DNA of 64,000 nt from the NCBI GenBank assembly GCA_019914945.1, contig CM034099.1, forward strand, positions 15,303,923 through 15,367,922, written 5' to 3'. Shown in pieces: positions 32,485 to 45,424 of this stretch; position 1 is the stretch's first letter; every line of letters starts with the position of its first letter. The notes under the pieces were generated by a model. It was not told the DNA's origin. It was given only the letters and a program-made list of their open reading frames with translations, and made no database searches. The DNA comes from Typha latifolia (taxonomy: Eukaryota; Streptophyta; Magnoliopsida; Poales; Typhaceae). Made by a program: the position numbers and the translations under genes.

Positions 32485-35235
32485 ATGTTGAACCTTAGAC
32501 CACCTTGAAACTCTCTTAGTGGTGAATATAAGGTCTCAAAGGTCTGTCTGGTTTGATGCATGTCATGTTATAGATTATTAATATAATGAGTATGTGGCAC
32601 TAATGCATTGATGTGATCATGATGACATAATCATATTTACCACATTATTGCATCTTTATTTACACTAATTTTAGACTGTAGAAGTGGATACTTATCGGGC
32701 TTTATACTCACCACATTTTAGTGGAGATATTTTTAGATCAATAGATTATCCTGAGTCTTCGGAGGAGCTACCGAGGATAGTTGATAGTGTTTATATCTTA
32801 TTACTATTCTTGTATATTTCAATAGGAATTACTAGATGCATTGATTGTATGGATATCTATTTTATAGCTTGTCGTGGCCTATGATGCTTTAGAATTTTTT
32901 GATTGTATTATTTATAAAATATCAAGAATTTATTTAGTATATTATACAGTGTTACTAATAGTTCACGCGAAAATTATATGGGTTTTACTTATATGAGGAA
33001 AACGTGTATTTGGAGGCAGATGTTACATTATGTCTCTTGATGCTTCAATGTATTCATATTTTCAAGTTTGATGTATATATAAGGTATTAATAAAAGTTTC
33101 CTGTTGGATTATATGATCATAAATTGATGCCTGAGACGTGAGCACAAGGAGCAAACTGAACGTCATATATTATTTTCTAGCTTTGCTTAGAATTTGGTCA
33201 GATGTTAAATGCCCAAGTTAAGTTGAAAGTATAAAAGTAACTTGAAATCAAGATGCTTAGCTAATTACATCGAGATAAAATATATTTCCCCTTTCTTCGA
33301 GGTTACAGTCCTGAGTGCTCCCTGGAATTTATTGAAATAGGCCACAATGCCTTTCTCTTATCATTTGAGAAGGAAAGAAACATAGAAAAACTTTGGTATG
33401 AGTTGCCACAAATCATTCAATAAGGATCTATTCATGATGGGCCAGTTTTAACCTACTAGTCCAATGGACTTTGGGCGTCAAAGTGGCTCTAAGTTAGACT
33501 TTCAGCCTTGTTTTATTAGGTTGGACATGAACGAGCTTCGAGCTCACAGTACTTTTATTAGAGAAGAGAAAGGATGACAGATTGCAAGTGATTTAAAATG
33601 AAACCTGTGGACAATCTTCAGGTCAATTAAACATAGACTTAGTTGTCTCTCAGTACATTCCTACCTTGTTTTCCCCTTGGTGAACTAAAATAAAAATCAA
33701 ATCGGGGAATCAAACTAGAAAAAATCAGGAACCACAATCTATATGAAGTTATTCTTTTGATGGAAAGTGACGAAGCCTGATACGAAACGAATGATAGAGG
33801 CTAGGCTAACTTCAAAGTTTTCTTACCAAATAATTATTGCCTATATTATTATTCATAACCTACCAGATGAAAATTTATTGTTCGATCCTTATGTTTGACT
33901 TTAGTACCTCAAAATCATCCTCATATTAGTTTTCTTAGCAAATAATTATCATATAAATAAGATAAATTAACTATAGATGCAAAATAACTTTAATACTATT
34001 GAATAAATTTTAAAGGTTTACGAGTTGATCTTTACTTAAAATTAACTCAGAATAGTTTTGAGATATTAAAATCAAATGCATTGGCCGAATGATTAATATC
34101 TATATTATTACAGAGTGTGACCCATAATGAAAATGAAATATAGGATGCTTTTAATTTATTTCCTTGAATATTTATCAAAGATGTACATTATCTTACTACT
34201 GTTATAACAGCTGCTAGTACTGTAGGACTAGAACCACTGCCTAATGATTCTTTGTTCCAAGTCTTGTATTATTGAGTGGTCCCCTAAACCTCTCTTGTTT
34301 CTCTAATCTCTTCTTCTTGCTTTTCGTTTCTTCCTTAGAGAAGATCTCTTTCATGTAATATACTTGTATACAATCTGACTACTGTTAAAGAGATTCCTCG
34401 AGTGGTCCAAAAGACCTACCTCTCTTGTTCGCTAATTTCTTCTTCTGGGAAACATGTTCATATCTAAACACAAAAACTCAAACCATAATCTTTTTCTTAG
34501 TTAATAAACTAATAATTTAATAATAGGTAGGATTTTTTATTTTTGAAGAAGAAAAATAATAGGTAGGAATTCAAATACATTTTATCTGGATATGAGATCT
34601 GCAGGGTGTTACAGACGGTGCAGAATTCATATTAAATTTGGTGCAATACAGGACTCGGATCCAATGATCTCTCTCTCATGCAGATCACACTGCCTTGGTG
34701 TTCCTCTCTCTCTCTCTCTCTGAACTAAATTACAGAAGGCGTTCTGACGAATTATTTGTCCCTTGCCAGGCCCATTGCCCAGCTTGCACCGACAAGCCAT
34801 TCACTGCCAAGAACTGTGGTAATTTGGTTGTTTTGTAACTTTAGATTTGAATAATTTTATGAACAAAAGCTCTGTTTTTGAGGTTTTTGTTAGCCATTTT
34901 TTTACCTTTTTGTTAGTTTCTAAATACCCTTGCAGAAAATGGCATCGCGAAACTTGCCTAAAAACATTCTTCTAAGGGGCACCATTTGTAAGTGTGGTTA
35001 GTGTGACATTAGTGTCTCAATTAGGTGGGTGATAAAATTGAGGAAGATTATGTTCATGATTGACATGCACCCACTCAATAATTTGTCACTTCTCTCCATG
35101 TTGAAAATGGCAATCCCTCGTGAGATTGAAGTTAGTCCACAGTCCAACAAGATGTCAAAAGCACCAAACTTTTAGCTTCTTGACATCAGGGAGCCACTAA
35201 CAATTGATAGGGTCATTACATTCCATATTAAATGC

Positions 35236-35267
<32 letters not shown>

Positions 35268-37281
35268 TTATAAAACATGATTAGCAGTTTGATTCTTGTA
35301 TAGGTTTGCAGCTTTGAGGTGGATGCCCTACCACCACCAAACCCTTTAAGAGTTGGGTCCAAAATCTAGCTAAGCCCAGCTGTACCAAATAGCCCCACAA
35401 AACCAAACTAGGAAGCCCTAGAATCGAAGGATAGAGCCACACGTTTTAGTGGTTTCTAACAGTCAGAAGAAGTCTATGTCATGCTCTGTTCTCATAGACA
35501 TTTTGCTCCTATTAACATTAATGCTCTGTTATATAGTAAAAACATCCAAAGTTAAATTTTGGGTTATTTACACTTAGACATTATGAAATATCATCTTTTT
35601 TTCACATATGTTTACTAAATTTTTTTTCTTTGTGACACAGAGACCTCCTTGAACTATTTAAAATATTTTCTATCTATAAATTATTATGTACAAATCACAC
35701 ATGAGCAGCTAGATGACATGTTTAATTTTATATTTTAGAGAAAAGAAGATAGAGATATTTTAGTTTACCAAAATATTCTTATCTTCTCATAGAGTATTTT
35801 GTCTTCTCAATTTTTCATCTACGATATTAAGGATGATATATTTTAAAAAATTTAGGGAATCTCTTTGTCACAGTCATTTAGAGAAGGTTTAAGAAAAAAA
35901 TTAATAGGTCAAGAGTCAAAGTATAATTATTCCTTAAATCTAAGTAAATAGCTACTAATGTAGTGGAGAATTTTTAGCTATTTTTAAAATTTAAACTAAA
36001 ATAACTTAAAATATATTTCAACAATGTTGCCTACTCTAGGAAACTATTACTAAGGTGAGAGTACTTTAGTACAAATATTACTATTGTTGTATAAAAATAG
36101 CTATTTTAACTCATTTAGATAGTTTTTTTAATAAGAAAGTCTATAGACCGATGATTCATTCAACTTAATAATATGTTACAACTTGATACACTAAATAGAG
36201 AAGGGAATTAGGGCATCAGCCCTTTCACAAGACCTATACAAGCCTTACACTTTGCAAGGAAATAAAAGAAACGAGACAATCACCTAAAAATAAGCCTCAT
36301 ATTTGGCTAACATTAGCAGCACCATAAATAAAAACAGCAAAAACATTGAGAGAATAATGCATGCATAAGTAGTTCAACCTTGTATGACATAATCGATACC
36401 ACAATAGACTTAAAAGAGCAGACCAGCAGGCTGCAACACAAAACTACAAACCCTAAAGAAATAAAAGCAGACAAATGAAGATGTAGGCTAGCCTAGAGCA
36501 CAACTTAAGAAAGAAAAAAAATCTCACAAAACTACAAACTCTCACAAACAAAGAAGCATAGCTTAAAAATAACAGAGAACGCACAAACAAATAAGAGACA
36601 ATAGAGCCGTAGCATAATAAAGGGTGGTTGTCGGTGGAGAAGAGTGAGCGACCATAGTAAGAACTAAGACAGAGTCTAAGGCTAGGGAGACGGGCTTAGA
36701 ATGGCTAGAGCCAAGCCCTAACAACCATTATTTACAGATTATAAAGTCCTCAAGGGGTGGAGGTCTGAAATACAAAGGAAATGGTTGCTTTGGTGATGAT
36801 GACAAGGGGCAAACCTAGGAGACCGGAGGGGGTTACCTATGGGGGAGAGGACAGTGAAAGAAGAAAAGGAGATGACTCAATTGGGTTTTGGCATGAAGAG
36901 GAGGCTACGACTTTAGCGTTGCCTGTAGAGAACATCTTGGGGAGAGAAAGAGGAGAAGCAAAGATAAGTGGATGAGAAAAGAAAATATGTATGATCTGCA
37001 AAAGGACTTCGAAGTAAGAGGAAAAAAAAGGCAGTGAGAGAGGAGGAAAGAGCTCCTCTCATCCACCTAGTTGAATGGCTAGGGGAAAGGGGAGAGAGAA
37101 GATGCCGACGAAAGAGCCGGCAGGAAAGCCCTCAATTAGATAATGGGAAAAACGTCTAACTCTAGCAAAGAGTGGAATTAAGTCATTTAATATAGTAAAA
37201 TTTACTGGTAGAATGATAAACAAAGGTAAAAGGTAAAGTATATTCAATAATTGTTCATATATTTCCTAAACACCTACGTGG
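32485..37281. other. Long region with no recognised gene
   Basis: Mostly AT-rich, non-coding. It holds a (CT)n run near 34703-34721 and a (TA)n run at about 35237-35260. At 35560-35940 is a possible small transposon, with phrases such as GGGTTATTTACACTTAGAC resembling MULE-type termini. At 36590-37140 is a purine-rich stretch whose frames (36781-36975) are low complexity. I recognise no protein. Confidence 0.4.
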
Positions 37282-37781
37282 NNNNNNNNNNNNNNNNNNN
37301 NNNNNNNNNNNNNNNNNNNNNNNNNNNNNNNNNNNNNNNNNNNNNNNNNNNNNNNNNNNNNNNNNNNNNNNNNNNNNNNNNNNNNNNNNNNNNNNNNNNN
37401 NNNNNNNNNNNNNNNNNNNNNNNNNNNNNNNNNNNNNNNNNNNNNNNNNNNNNNNNNNNNNNNNNNNNNNNNNNNNNNNNNNNNNNNNNNNNNNNNNNNN
37501 NNNNNNNNNNNNNNNNNNNNNNNNNNNNNNNNNNNNNNNNNNNNNNNNNNNNNNNNNNNNNNNNNNNNNNNNNNNNNNNNNNNNNNNNNNNNNNNNNNNN
37601 NNNNNNNNNNNNNNNNNNNNNNNNNNNNNNNNNNNNNNNNNNNNNNNNNNNNNNNNNNNNNNNNNNNNNNNNNNNNNNNNNNNNNNNNNNNNNNNNNNNN
37701 NNNNNNNNNNNNNNNNNNNNNNNNNNNNNNNNNNNNNNNNNNNNNNNNNNNNNNNNNNNNNNNNNNNNNNNNNNNNNNNNN
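37282..37781. other. Assembly gap (500 N)
   Basis: Exactly 500 N, a conventional scaffold gap length, so the true distance is unknown. Frames that run through it are meaningless. Confidence 0.99.
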
Positions 37782-38200
37782 TTAGAGCATTGCTCTAGAA
37801 ATAGTGGCTTCCCCAAAATAGACTCATTAGGGTAGCAAGCTACCAACATGCTAACCCCACTAAAATATGAACCTCGCCATGCTGTATCTACCCATGCAAC
37901 ATAATCCCCCGATATTGGAATACTGTCAGGGCTATCATGAATGTCTATTTTGAGTGACCTGTCAACTAGAACTTCTTCAAGTGGAGTAAGATTGTCCATT
38001 TGGAGATGAGACTCGATCCAAAGGAGGTCTACCCTTCGAACAATCTCCACTAGAGAGCCTTCTATATTCTTGAAGACTAGCTCGTTCCTGCATTTCCACA
38101 AGCCCCACATAAGGACGAGAGTGTAGTCTAGGAGCTCCAATAGTAGGATTGAGCAAACTAACAGTGACTTGAGCAAAAGGTTTTTCTAGCCTCAACCCAA
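37782..38200 (-). pseudogene. LINE C-terminal region (RNase H type)
   Basis: The frame contains LMWGLWKCRNELVFKN, the W-x-x-W-x-x-RN pattern common before the RNase H domain of plant LINEs, then GDYVAWVDTAWRGSYFSGV, which resembles its first Asp segment. It runs into the gap. Confidence 0.6.
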
Positions 38201-38779
38201 GCCTGCTATGGAACCATGTGACTTGAGCAAACTAACAGTTGAAAAGAACGTGGACACGCCGATGAAGGGACGCTTTCATTGGCAAGGTGGCAACCAAGCA
38301 GCACCACAAAAAAGTTTTAATCCTTGGCAAAATTGCTTTCCGCCCCCAGACCAATCTCCATAATTTCCTCAAGTGTGGGGAGGAGGAACTAAACAAGTCG
38401 CCATTAGAGAGAGCGCTATAAGCGAATTTGGCCGAGAAGTTTCCCCTTGGGAGGGCTTTCAGATTAAACGATCAGGAAGATCTTGCGCATCCGGCACAAT
38501 GCGAAGGCTCAGAATACACTAAGCAACTTCCCCCCGAAAGCACCTATTCTCCAATCCAGAATTCCAATCATCACCTCTCATGAGATACTTAACCACCATG
38601 ATGCCTGGTTGAAGAGAGTTCGGGCCAATATTAGGGATGGGCAACCAGGGTCCTGCGTGATAGAGATTGAGCGTCCATCACCTACCACCCATACCACATT
38701 GCCTTTAAGTCTTTTTTTAATCTTCAATATGGATACCCATGTCCATGAAACTTGACATTTAAGCTTGGCCTCCCACAAC

Positions 38780-39990
38780 GAGCAGTTAGGAAATTATTTG
38801 CACTTGAGCAGCCTAGCCCAGTCGCTATCTGGTGAAGAGATGACTCTCTAGACTAATTTGGCTGCTAAACTTTCATTAACAACCTGAGGAAAACGAATGC
38901 CTAGACCCCTCTCGTCGGTTAGTTGACAAAGGAGTTTTCAGCTTCGCCAGTAAATATGCCGAGCACTATCCTTGAAGCCCCACTAGAAGCCTCTCAAGAT
39001 ACCCTTGATTTTTATCTAAAGTGGTCTTTGGAAGTAAAACTGCAGCCATAAAGAAGATTGGCACAGAACTGAGAATGGATCTTATAAGGATCAAATGCCC
39101 AGGTGAGAAAGAGTTTTGGCTTGCCACCCAGGCAACTTTACTTGGAGTTTAGCCGCAATAAAATTGCGATTGTCCGACCTCCTGCAAAATGAGAGAAAAG
39201 GGTTGCCCAAGTACCACTCCTCTAGCCTAAGGAGCCTAACTCGGAGGATGGATTTGATATGCGATCTAGTCTGGCAGTTGGCATGCTTACTAAAGTAGAT
39301 CGTCGACTTCTCTAAGTTCAAAGCTCGACTTGAAATCTTGCCATAAAGCTTCACTATAGCTTTCTATTTGGAGACACTACTAAGGGAGGCAGCACCAAAG
39401 AGGAGGAGATCGTCCACAAACATGAGGTGATTAATTTCTAGAGCATTCCTCGCTAGCCTGGTACCTCTAACTCGCCAAGTTTGGCTTCTTGGTCCAGGAG
39501 AGTAGAGAGGATACTTGAGCCAAGGATAAAGAGGTAAGGTGAAAATGGACAGCCTTGATGAAGCCCTCAGTCTAGACTGGAAGAAATTGCTCGATCTCCA
39601 TTAACCAAAACCGCCAAGGAGGAAGAAGAGAGGCAGGCCAACACTTGATCCACAAAAAAGTCAGAAAAGCTATAGAGCCTTAGGCAATTGTTAATAAAAG
39701 GCCATTCCGTACAATCAAAAGCCTCAGATAAGTTTGCCTTCACCACGAAACTGCCAGTCTTGCTTCTAGCGTTCTTAAGATAATTCAATACTTGTTTTTA
39801 CATGGTTATCGACAATCTGCCGGCCAAGAACAAAAGCATTTCGCGCCTTCGAGATCAGCTCATTGAGGAAAGGCTTCATCCTTTAGGCTAAGATTTTAGA
39901 AATGAGCTTATAGATTGTATTGCAGAGACTAAAAGGCCTAAAGTCACCTACCAACTCTGAGATCTCCTTCTTCGAGACCAATACTATGCG
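38780..39990 (-). pseudogene. LINE reverse transcriptase relic
   Basis: Pieces on the minus strand: KTGSFVVKANLSEAFDCTEW (39567-39788; usual pattern is KxDLxKAYDxxxW) and NLEKSTIYFSKH followed by YLGNPFLSFCRRS (39091-39354; usual NxxKS and YLGxP). Many stops and frameshifts occur. The family copies itself by target-primed reverse transcription; this copy cannot. Confidence 0.7.
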
Positions 39991-40029
39991 TGTTTTATTT
40001 AGATCCGTGTCCATCCTTCCTAAGCTAAA

Positions 40030-40422
40030 GAAGGTTCTAACGGTTCGACCACCTTATGTGAACTAGTTTGGAACTCATGAACATGACCCCGAGTACGAGT
40101 ACAAGCCTGAGGATGTACGGTGGAATGACCCGATAGGCCCACGTCATCAGACTGAACCGAACCCGCGTGCAGCCTGGGTGTGACATGAGCCGGACTCATG
40201 GGCCTGTGACCCATGTGACTAGCCTCGACCATGAGGTCACTTTGCCCATGATGACAGACTACATTTTGGGATCCAAGCTCAGACCATCAAGCCTGATTTT
40301 TCAAAACTCTCTGGAGGAGACCCGCTAGATTAGACTTATTTAGCAGAGCAATTTTTCACGTACCATGGCACGCCCGACCACCAGAAAGTCCAGCTAACCT
40401 CATTTCACTTAGAGGGCGTGGC
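40030..40422 (+). pseudogene. Gypsy gag fragment
   Basis: Around 40286-40420 the plus strand encodes IKPDFSKLSGGDPLD, then LAEQFFTYHGTPDHQKVQ and FHLEGVA, the well-known start of the gypsy capsid region (FPKFSGGDP, EQFF, FHLEG). Upstream text (YEYKPEDVRWND) is less clear. It stops where an LTR-like sequence begins at 40423. Confidence 0.65.
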
Positions 40423-40978
40423 TGATGCAAACCGGGTCAGATCGGATCACATCAAGGGGAGATTTGGCTCAATGGATTGAATTTTGTTATCTTATCTTCT
40501 TAGTTGCTTTAATTAGAGTCTTATTATGTTAGAATTTGTTAGTTAACTAATTCGGCTCTACGCAGTTTCGGAAAAATATTCAAAGGATATTACAAAGATG
40601 ACCAAATATTATGAAATCACTTGGAGAAGATCGAAAACATCATGATCTATAACTTCTGTATTCAATGTTTCTTCAGATTTAGACTCTATCTATGACAGAA
40701 CGAAAAATCAATCCGAGAAGGATAAGGAAGGTTGATTTAGCTAAGTCATATTTATCTCTAAGTTATATTTATCTCTTATGTAAGTATTTAAGGCAAGTCT
40801 AGTTAAGTCATGTGAGCTATTAAGACAAGTTCAATTAAGTCATGTAAGCTTTTAAGGTAAGTTCTAGTTCGAGTCGTGTAAGCCTTTAGCGTTAGTCTAA
40901 GGCAAGTCCTAGTTCGAGTCGTATAAACCTTTAGGGCTAGTCCGAGTAAGACTTATTGTACCGACCTCTATAAACTGT
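40423..40978 (+). repeat. Truncated LTR, family of the short gypsy-like element
   Basis: It begins TGATGCAAACCGGGTCAG and aligns with 50212 onward and with the reverse complement of 13072 and 11512. It has decayed 32-bp repeat units near 40790-40930 and stops at about 40978. Confidence 0.65.
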
Positions 40979-42010
40979 AGGAGTTGGACTCTCTCCTCTT
41001 TGTCCCCTCATCAGAGTTGGATCCTTTAAGGAATTGCCGGAGGGGAGGCTTGTTACCTACACCCCCTCTAAGCTGGGATTCTAACATTGTAGACTCCACG
41101 CTGAGACTATTAAATCTTAGCCTGAGAAGACCTAGGAGTTGAAAATGCATGTGGGGCAGGTACTCCACTCTCGCCTTCTCCTCTAGAGATCTTTTATGCA
41201 TGCATTCCATTAGCTCATAGCCTATCCTGCCATAGAAGCAATGGCGAGGTAATTGTTCTTATCGCATTGTTACTTCAACAGTGGAACCGGGGGCTTGGTG
41301 ATATCCACTGAAATCTTCAGTCTGATGAAACGAGTCCATTTGTGGTAGTCCATCGAATCCGATGTGATTGGGGTCTTAACTCACTCAGCTAAGGTTGAAG
41401 CCATCCTAGTCAACTTGTATTCCAGTGACGGCCCGTGAAATTGTGCCCAAAATTTGTTGTGAGTGAAGCTCCAAAGCTCATTAGGGAGGTTTGGTTGGAA
41501 GGGTGCTAGAGAGAAAAGATCTCTATTGAATGACTAGGGGGAACCAAACTAGACTTTCCACCGATCCTCCCAACTCGAATGCCATGAGGTATATGCCCTT
41601 GCTAGCATCCACAAATTCAAGCTCTCCTTCCAAGTTCCATGCTTTGGTGAGGGCATTTCGTAGTCCGACATAGTAAACTTTCCGATGAGGCAGAGGTTTG
41701 GCTTACCTTAGGAGTACTGCATCCTTCCACTAGGGGGATTGCCTCCTCCATCTTCTTCTTAGAGAGAAGCTTCGAGAACTTCCGGAGGAGTTCTTCATCA
41801 AAAGAGGCCATAGTCAAGAGACCCACCAAGAGGGTGAGGCCGAGTAGAGAGGGGAGCACCACCTGGAGGTATACAGCAAGAGAGTAGCCCTAGTAACAGG
41901 GAGGGAGGAAGATAGAAGAGAGGGTAGGGGAAGCAAAATCTCTAAGGGAGAAAGCTGGAGAGTTCCCCAGAGAAAAAAAAAATTGTGCACTATCTTTTCT
42001 TGTAATGTCA
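40979..42010 (-). pseudogene. LINE ORF1-like relic (DUF4283 type)
   Basis: On the minus strand the frame opens MASFDEELLRKFSKLLSKK (from about 41811). It continues in shifting frames through WNLEGELEF and NELWSFTHNKFWAQFHG, which fits the DUF4283-type RNA-binding ORF1 of plant LINEs. The match is by general pattern only. Confidence 0.5.
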
Positions 42011-42019
42011 TCATCCACA

Positions 42020-42530
42020 TCTCCGACAGTCCATATATGAATGTTTCTTTCTAGTTGCCCAATCTACTAATCGATAAAGAATTTCTAGTCTTAGCCTCTT
42101 ATAAACTTTTCTTTAAACTTAAATGGTTTATGCCAATCAAACCACATTAGAATCACTTCTCATATCCTGCTCTAATCCTATATGCAATGTTGTCATCTTT
42201 CTCTAATTCTTGTTGAATTATAAATCCAAGGTAATGAAAATACTCCTCTGTTGGTATTTCTTGTCATCAAGAATGATTCCTTTTGCTAATATTATATTCC
42301 ATATACTCGGTCTTATATCTATTTATATTCTAACTTCTAATAATCTAAATTTATTATCTATAAATTGAATCCTATCTTAGATTCATCATTTTAAATGATA
42401 TCATCAACTAATGACGTACACCATGGAACCTTGAATTTAATATATTTAGTTAATTTGTCTAATAACTAATACAAAAGGTTATGTTGAACTGTTGTGCAAC
42501 CCTGTTGTGATAAAATAACTCATCTATCCT
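42020..42530 (-). pseudogene. Second LINE reverse-transcriptase relic
   Basis: The minus strand carries decayed pieces matching QGCTTQFN-type and VPWCTSLVDDII-like text, the region around the reverse-transcriptase active site, followed by a TEYME-like segment. It differs from the LINE at 38780-39990. All frames are broken. Confidence 0.5.
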
Positions 42531-42670
42531 CTGATCAGCCTCACGCTAGTAGTAGCCTGAAAACATAGGAACTGTTCACCATTTTCCCATTGTCATACTT
42601 GTTCAATTTAAGTTGTTTATTGCTCACACTATCGTTTTAGTGCCTTTAACATTGAAGGTCAAAACTCTAG

Positions 42671-43503
42671 GTGCTGCAAGAGGGTGTGGTTGGCAACAGA
42701 TATGTTCACTTATCAACCTTGGTGCCTATTATGTCGTTGGTATTCCTGCTGCTATTCTTTTTGCTTTCGTCTTGCATGCTGGTGGTGAGGTAGTGCTTAC
42801 TTTTTGTTGTTTAGTTTATAACCAATGTTGGTGTTCTTCATTAGCTTTCTTTATTTAACTTCATTAGTATTTTACCAGGGCCTCTGGATGGGCATTATAT
42901 GTGCAATGATAGTCCAAGTATTGATTCTTGTCACAATGATCTTTCGCACAAATTGGGATCAGGAAGTAAGTAATTTGCATGTGAGCCCACAATTGAATAG
43001 TATTGAAATGCTCGACCATTTTACAAGGGAAAAGCATGCTTCTATTAAGCTATTTTATAGTCATCAAAGAGTAATCCATACAACATAATTATCCTAACCA
43101 ATTACTACAATGATTGCTGTCATTAAGCAGTATGAACTGCACAAGTCTATTGTTGTATTTTATCTTTCATTAATATTGAAGTGCTCTCAGGAAGAAAAGC
43201 CCAAGGAACTGAAAATTTTCTGATAATAAATTCTTTTGCACATAATTATTGTCTATGATTCTAGCATTTGAATCCATCTTTGTCAAAGATAAGAAAATAA
43301 GCTCGTCATATGAAGAAAAATGCTATTAATAGTTACTGACATTACTATTGGTGTATAATAAGACCTGTGTTTTCTATCAAATGCTTAGCCTGTATACTGA
43401 TACATTTAGACCTTCTTATCTTTGTTATATGCTTCATCTTCAGACCAGGATGGCCCAAGATCGAGTTCAGAAATCTGATGCCAGCTCTGAAGCTATGCTT
43501 TGA
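42671..43503 (+). pseudogene. MATE efflux transporter, last three exons only
   Basis: Exons are 42671-42789, 42879-42965 and 43444-43503, with GT-AG introns. They encode AARGCGWQQICSLINLGAYY and VGIPAAILFAFVLHAGGE, then GLWMGIICAMIVQVLILVTM with RTNWDQE, then a short basic tail ending SSEAML and a stop. This is the conserved C-terminal end of plant DTX/MATE proteins, which export small molecules across membranes by cation antiport. It contains about two of the usual twelve membrane helices. Reading frame and splice phases are intact. The exons upstream are absent: LINE-derived sequence lies within 140 bp. It is therefore a 5'-truncated gene fragment unless the rest is displaced elsewhere. Confidence 0.8.
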
Positions 43504-45424
43504 TGAATGATGTCCAGCCTGATAGAGTTCAGAAATCTTATCACAGCTTGTATTAAAGGCATTGTCTTCATATATTATTGTAAATCTTAGAGAGATTTCT
43601 CGTAAATTGTCTCAAAATTGTTGAATTTATGTGCATTTGAAATTATTCGTATCACGTTTCATTTCCTTTTTTCAATCTTAAGTAACCTAGATTAATACAT
43701 GATGATTGTCAGGGTCTATTATGCCAGAAAAATGGCTATTACTTCGATCATTGTCCACCCTTACTGGGGCAGGATATACCCGCATAGTTACCATTTGTGT
43801 TCGCTAATTTTGAGAATCTACTGAACACATTTCATTCTTTATATGCTGTAAAGAATGGAAGAGCCTATCTCAGGTGCTTTTGGAGAATAAGTTTGTCTTT
43901 TATTTCTCATCTTCAAGTTATCTATACTCTGATAAAAGAGCATAGGAGACAATTGCTCTGAGATATGTTGTACCATGTGCTCCAAATGGATGAGGGGAAA
44001 ATTTTGGCCATCTGCATATTTTCTTGGTGTGGCTAAATAGCTGAAGAATGTTGAATTTTAAGTTCAACAGTCCCTCTTCCATTCTTAGTTTGGGATCTTA
44101 AAGTTAAAACCTCTTGCTGACCTTTGTCTAAGAGGAAACCAAGAGGATGTAAAAAAATTTCTCGAACATCCCGTCAGAATGGATTCAATGGATTCAGCTT
44201 AGGCTATAAATTTTTACTACTCTTGGGAATGCCTTTTGTTTGGGTAAATGCTTGTATTTATTGCAGCCCTGTCGAGTTTGATACCTGTGTTTCATTTGTT
44301 GGATTGCTATTTCTTTCCTACTTCCTCCCCGTTATATTGTATCAAAAGTATATTTAATTATCTATGTTGAATGAAAGATCTGCCTACATGCTTTCTCCTA
44401 AAAATAAAATAAAAAATGGATCAAGGTGTTTTTGCATGGGTATGCAAGTTAGAGACTTTAACAAGAACAGTGGTGAAAGATCTCAGATTATGAAGAAACC
44501 AAGAATTTTATGCAATCAAAAATGCGATTGTTCAACATGTCTTATGTTTTAAGTTTGCAAGTTCTTGTGACCGGAAAACCAAGTTTGAACCAGGTGAGTG
44601 ATGAAAGGACTCTCAAGATGACTTCTAATAGGTGTCTAGATAGTTTGATATGCTTGGAAATCTTTCTTCTTTCTTACATAATGTATGGGAATTTGATGCA
44701 TAGATTGGAATCCTTAATGTCTACGATGATCATAAACCATGTAGATGCCTAACCTTATAATCTGCAGCCAAATCCATACATTGGGGTCACAAATAGACAT
44801 CCAAATTCATTGTAAGCCTTATTTGGTTTGAAGCTAAGTCTTAAACTTGACTAACTAGTCTTATTTTTTAGTCTTAATTTTTTAGAAAGTAAACTTAATT
44901 AAATATAAAAAAAATAAAAATATATTTAGTTATTGAATCAATTTAGGAGTTCCTGAAAACTTCCTAAACTCAAAGCAAATGGTTAACGATCTGTATGCAC
45001 ATGAATGAAGATGTTGCAATGGGTATCAAGAATTTTAATACATATCAACATATTCTTTTTCCTTTTTTTGTAAAATGAAATACAGACTAATGCATACTAA
45101 ATAACATGAAATGAAACAAAAGATTCAAGAAAAGAGCCTTGTGCCTCAACGTTAAAGGCAAAATGAAATTGTCAAAGTTTACAAAGTACTGACAAAATTT
45201 ATAACCTTATGCAGAAAAGATATACATGAGGTGATGAACAGATTTCTTATAAAGGAAAGCTGTGAAAGACTCATCTGATGAAATAATGACACATTTACAA
45301 TTCCTAAAATCACATCTACATGGTGGTACATCATGTATTCTATGTCCAAATGATCACCCTTTTCATATAGAGGCAATAAAATAGCTATTTCATGTCTGGT
45401 CTTTGACTGCGTCCTTAACTCGAA
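43504..45424. other. Intergenic region with one MITE
   Basis: The first 200 bp may be the old 3' UTR of the MATE gene. The rest has no recognised gene; frames at 44124-44357 and 44364-44752 have no family features. A MITE relic lies at 44817-44986. Confidence 0.45.
44817..44986. mobile_element. Small MITE, relative of the one at 59108
   Basis: The left end GCCTTATTTGGTTTGAAGC and the right-end complement CCATTTGCTTTGAGTTTAGG match the termini of the element in intron 1 of the ATP synthase gene. The interior is AT-rich and short. Confidence 0.55.

Larger units (their letters stand above)
37782..42010 (-). mobile_element. L1-like LINE remains, minus strand, interrupted
   Basis: Read on the minus strand, ORF1-like sequence (about 42000-40980) is followed, after inserted gypsy sequence (about 40030-40978), by reverse transcriptase (about 39990-38780) and an RNase H/zinc-binding-type C-terminus (about 38200-37782), ending in the gap. 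The endonuclease part is not seen. Whether all pieces belong to one insertion is inference from order and orientation. Confidence 0.65.

Noticed and set aside
33297..33420. Possible DUF4283-like LINE piece (IEIGHNAFLLSFEKE)
   Set aside because: A short match by eye with no supporting neighbours; chance is as likely.
37251..38176. Frames of 194 and 300 codons running through N bases
   Set aside because: The gap is not sequence; only the part after 37781 is real, and it is LINE-derived.
43660..44752. Possible small genes downstream of the MATE fragment
   Set aside because: Short frames without conserved blocks, splice logic or codon pattern.
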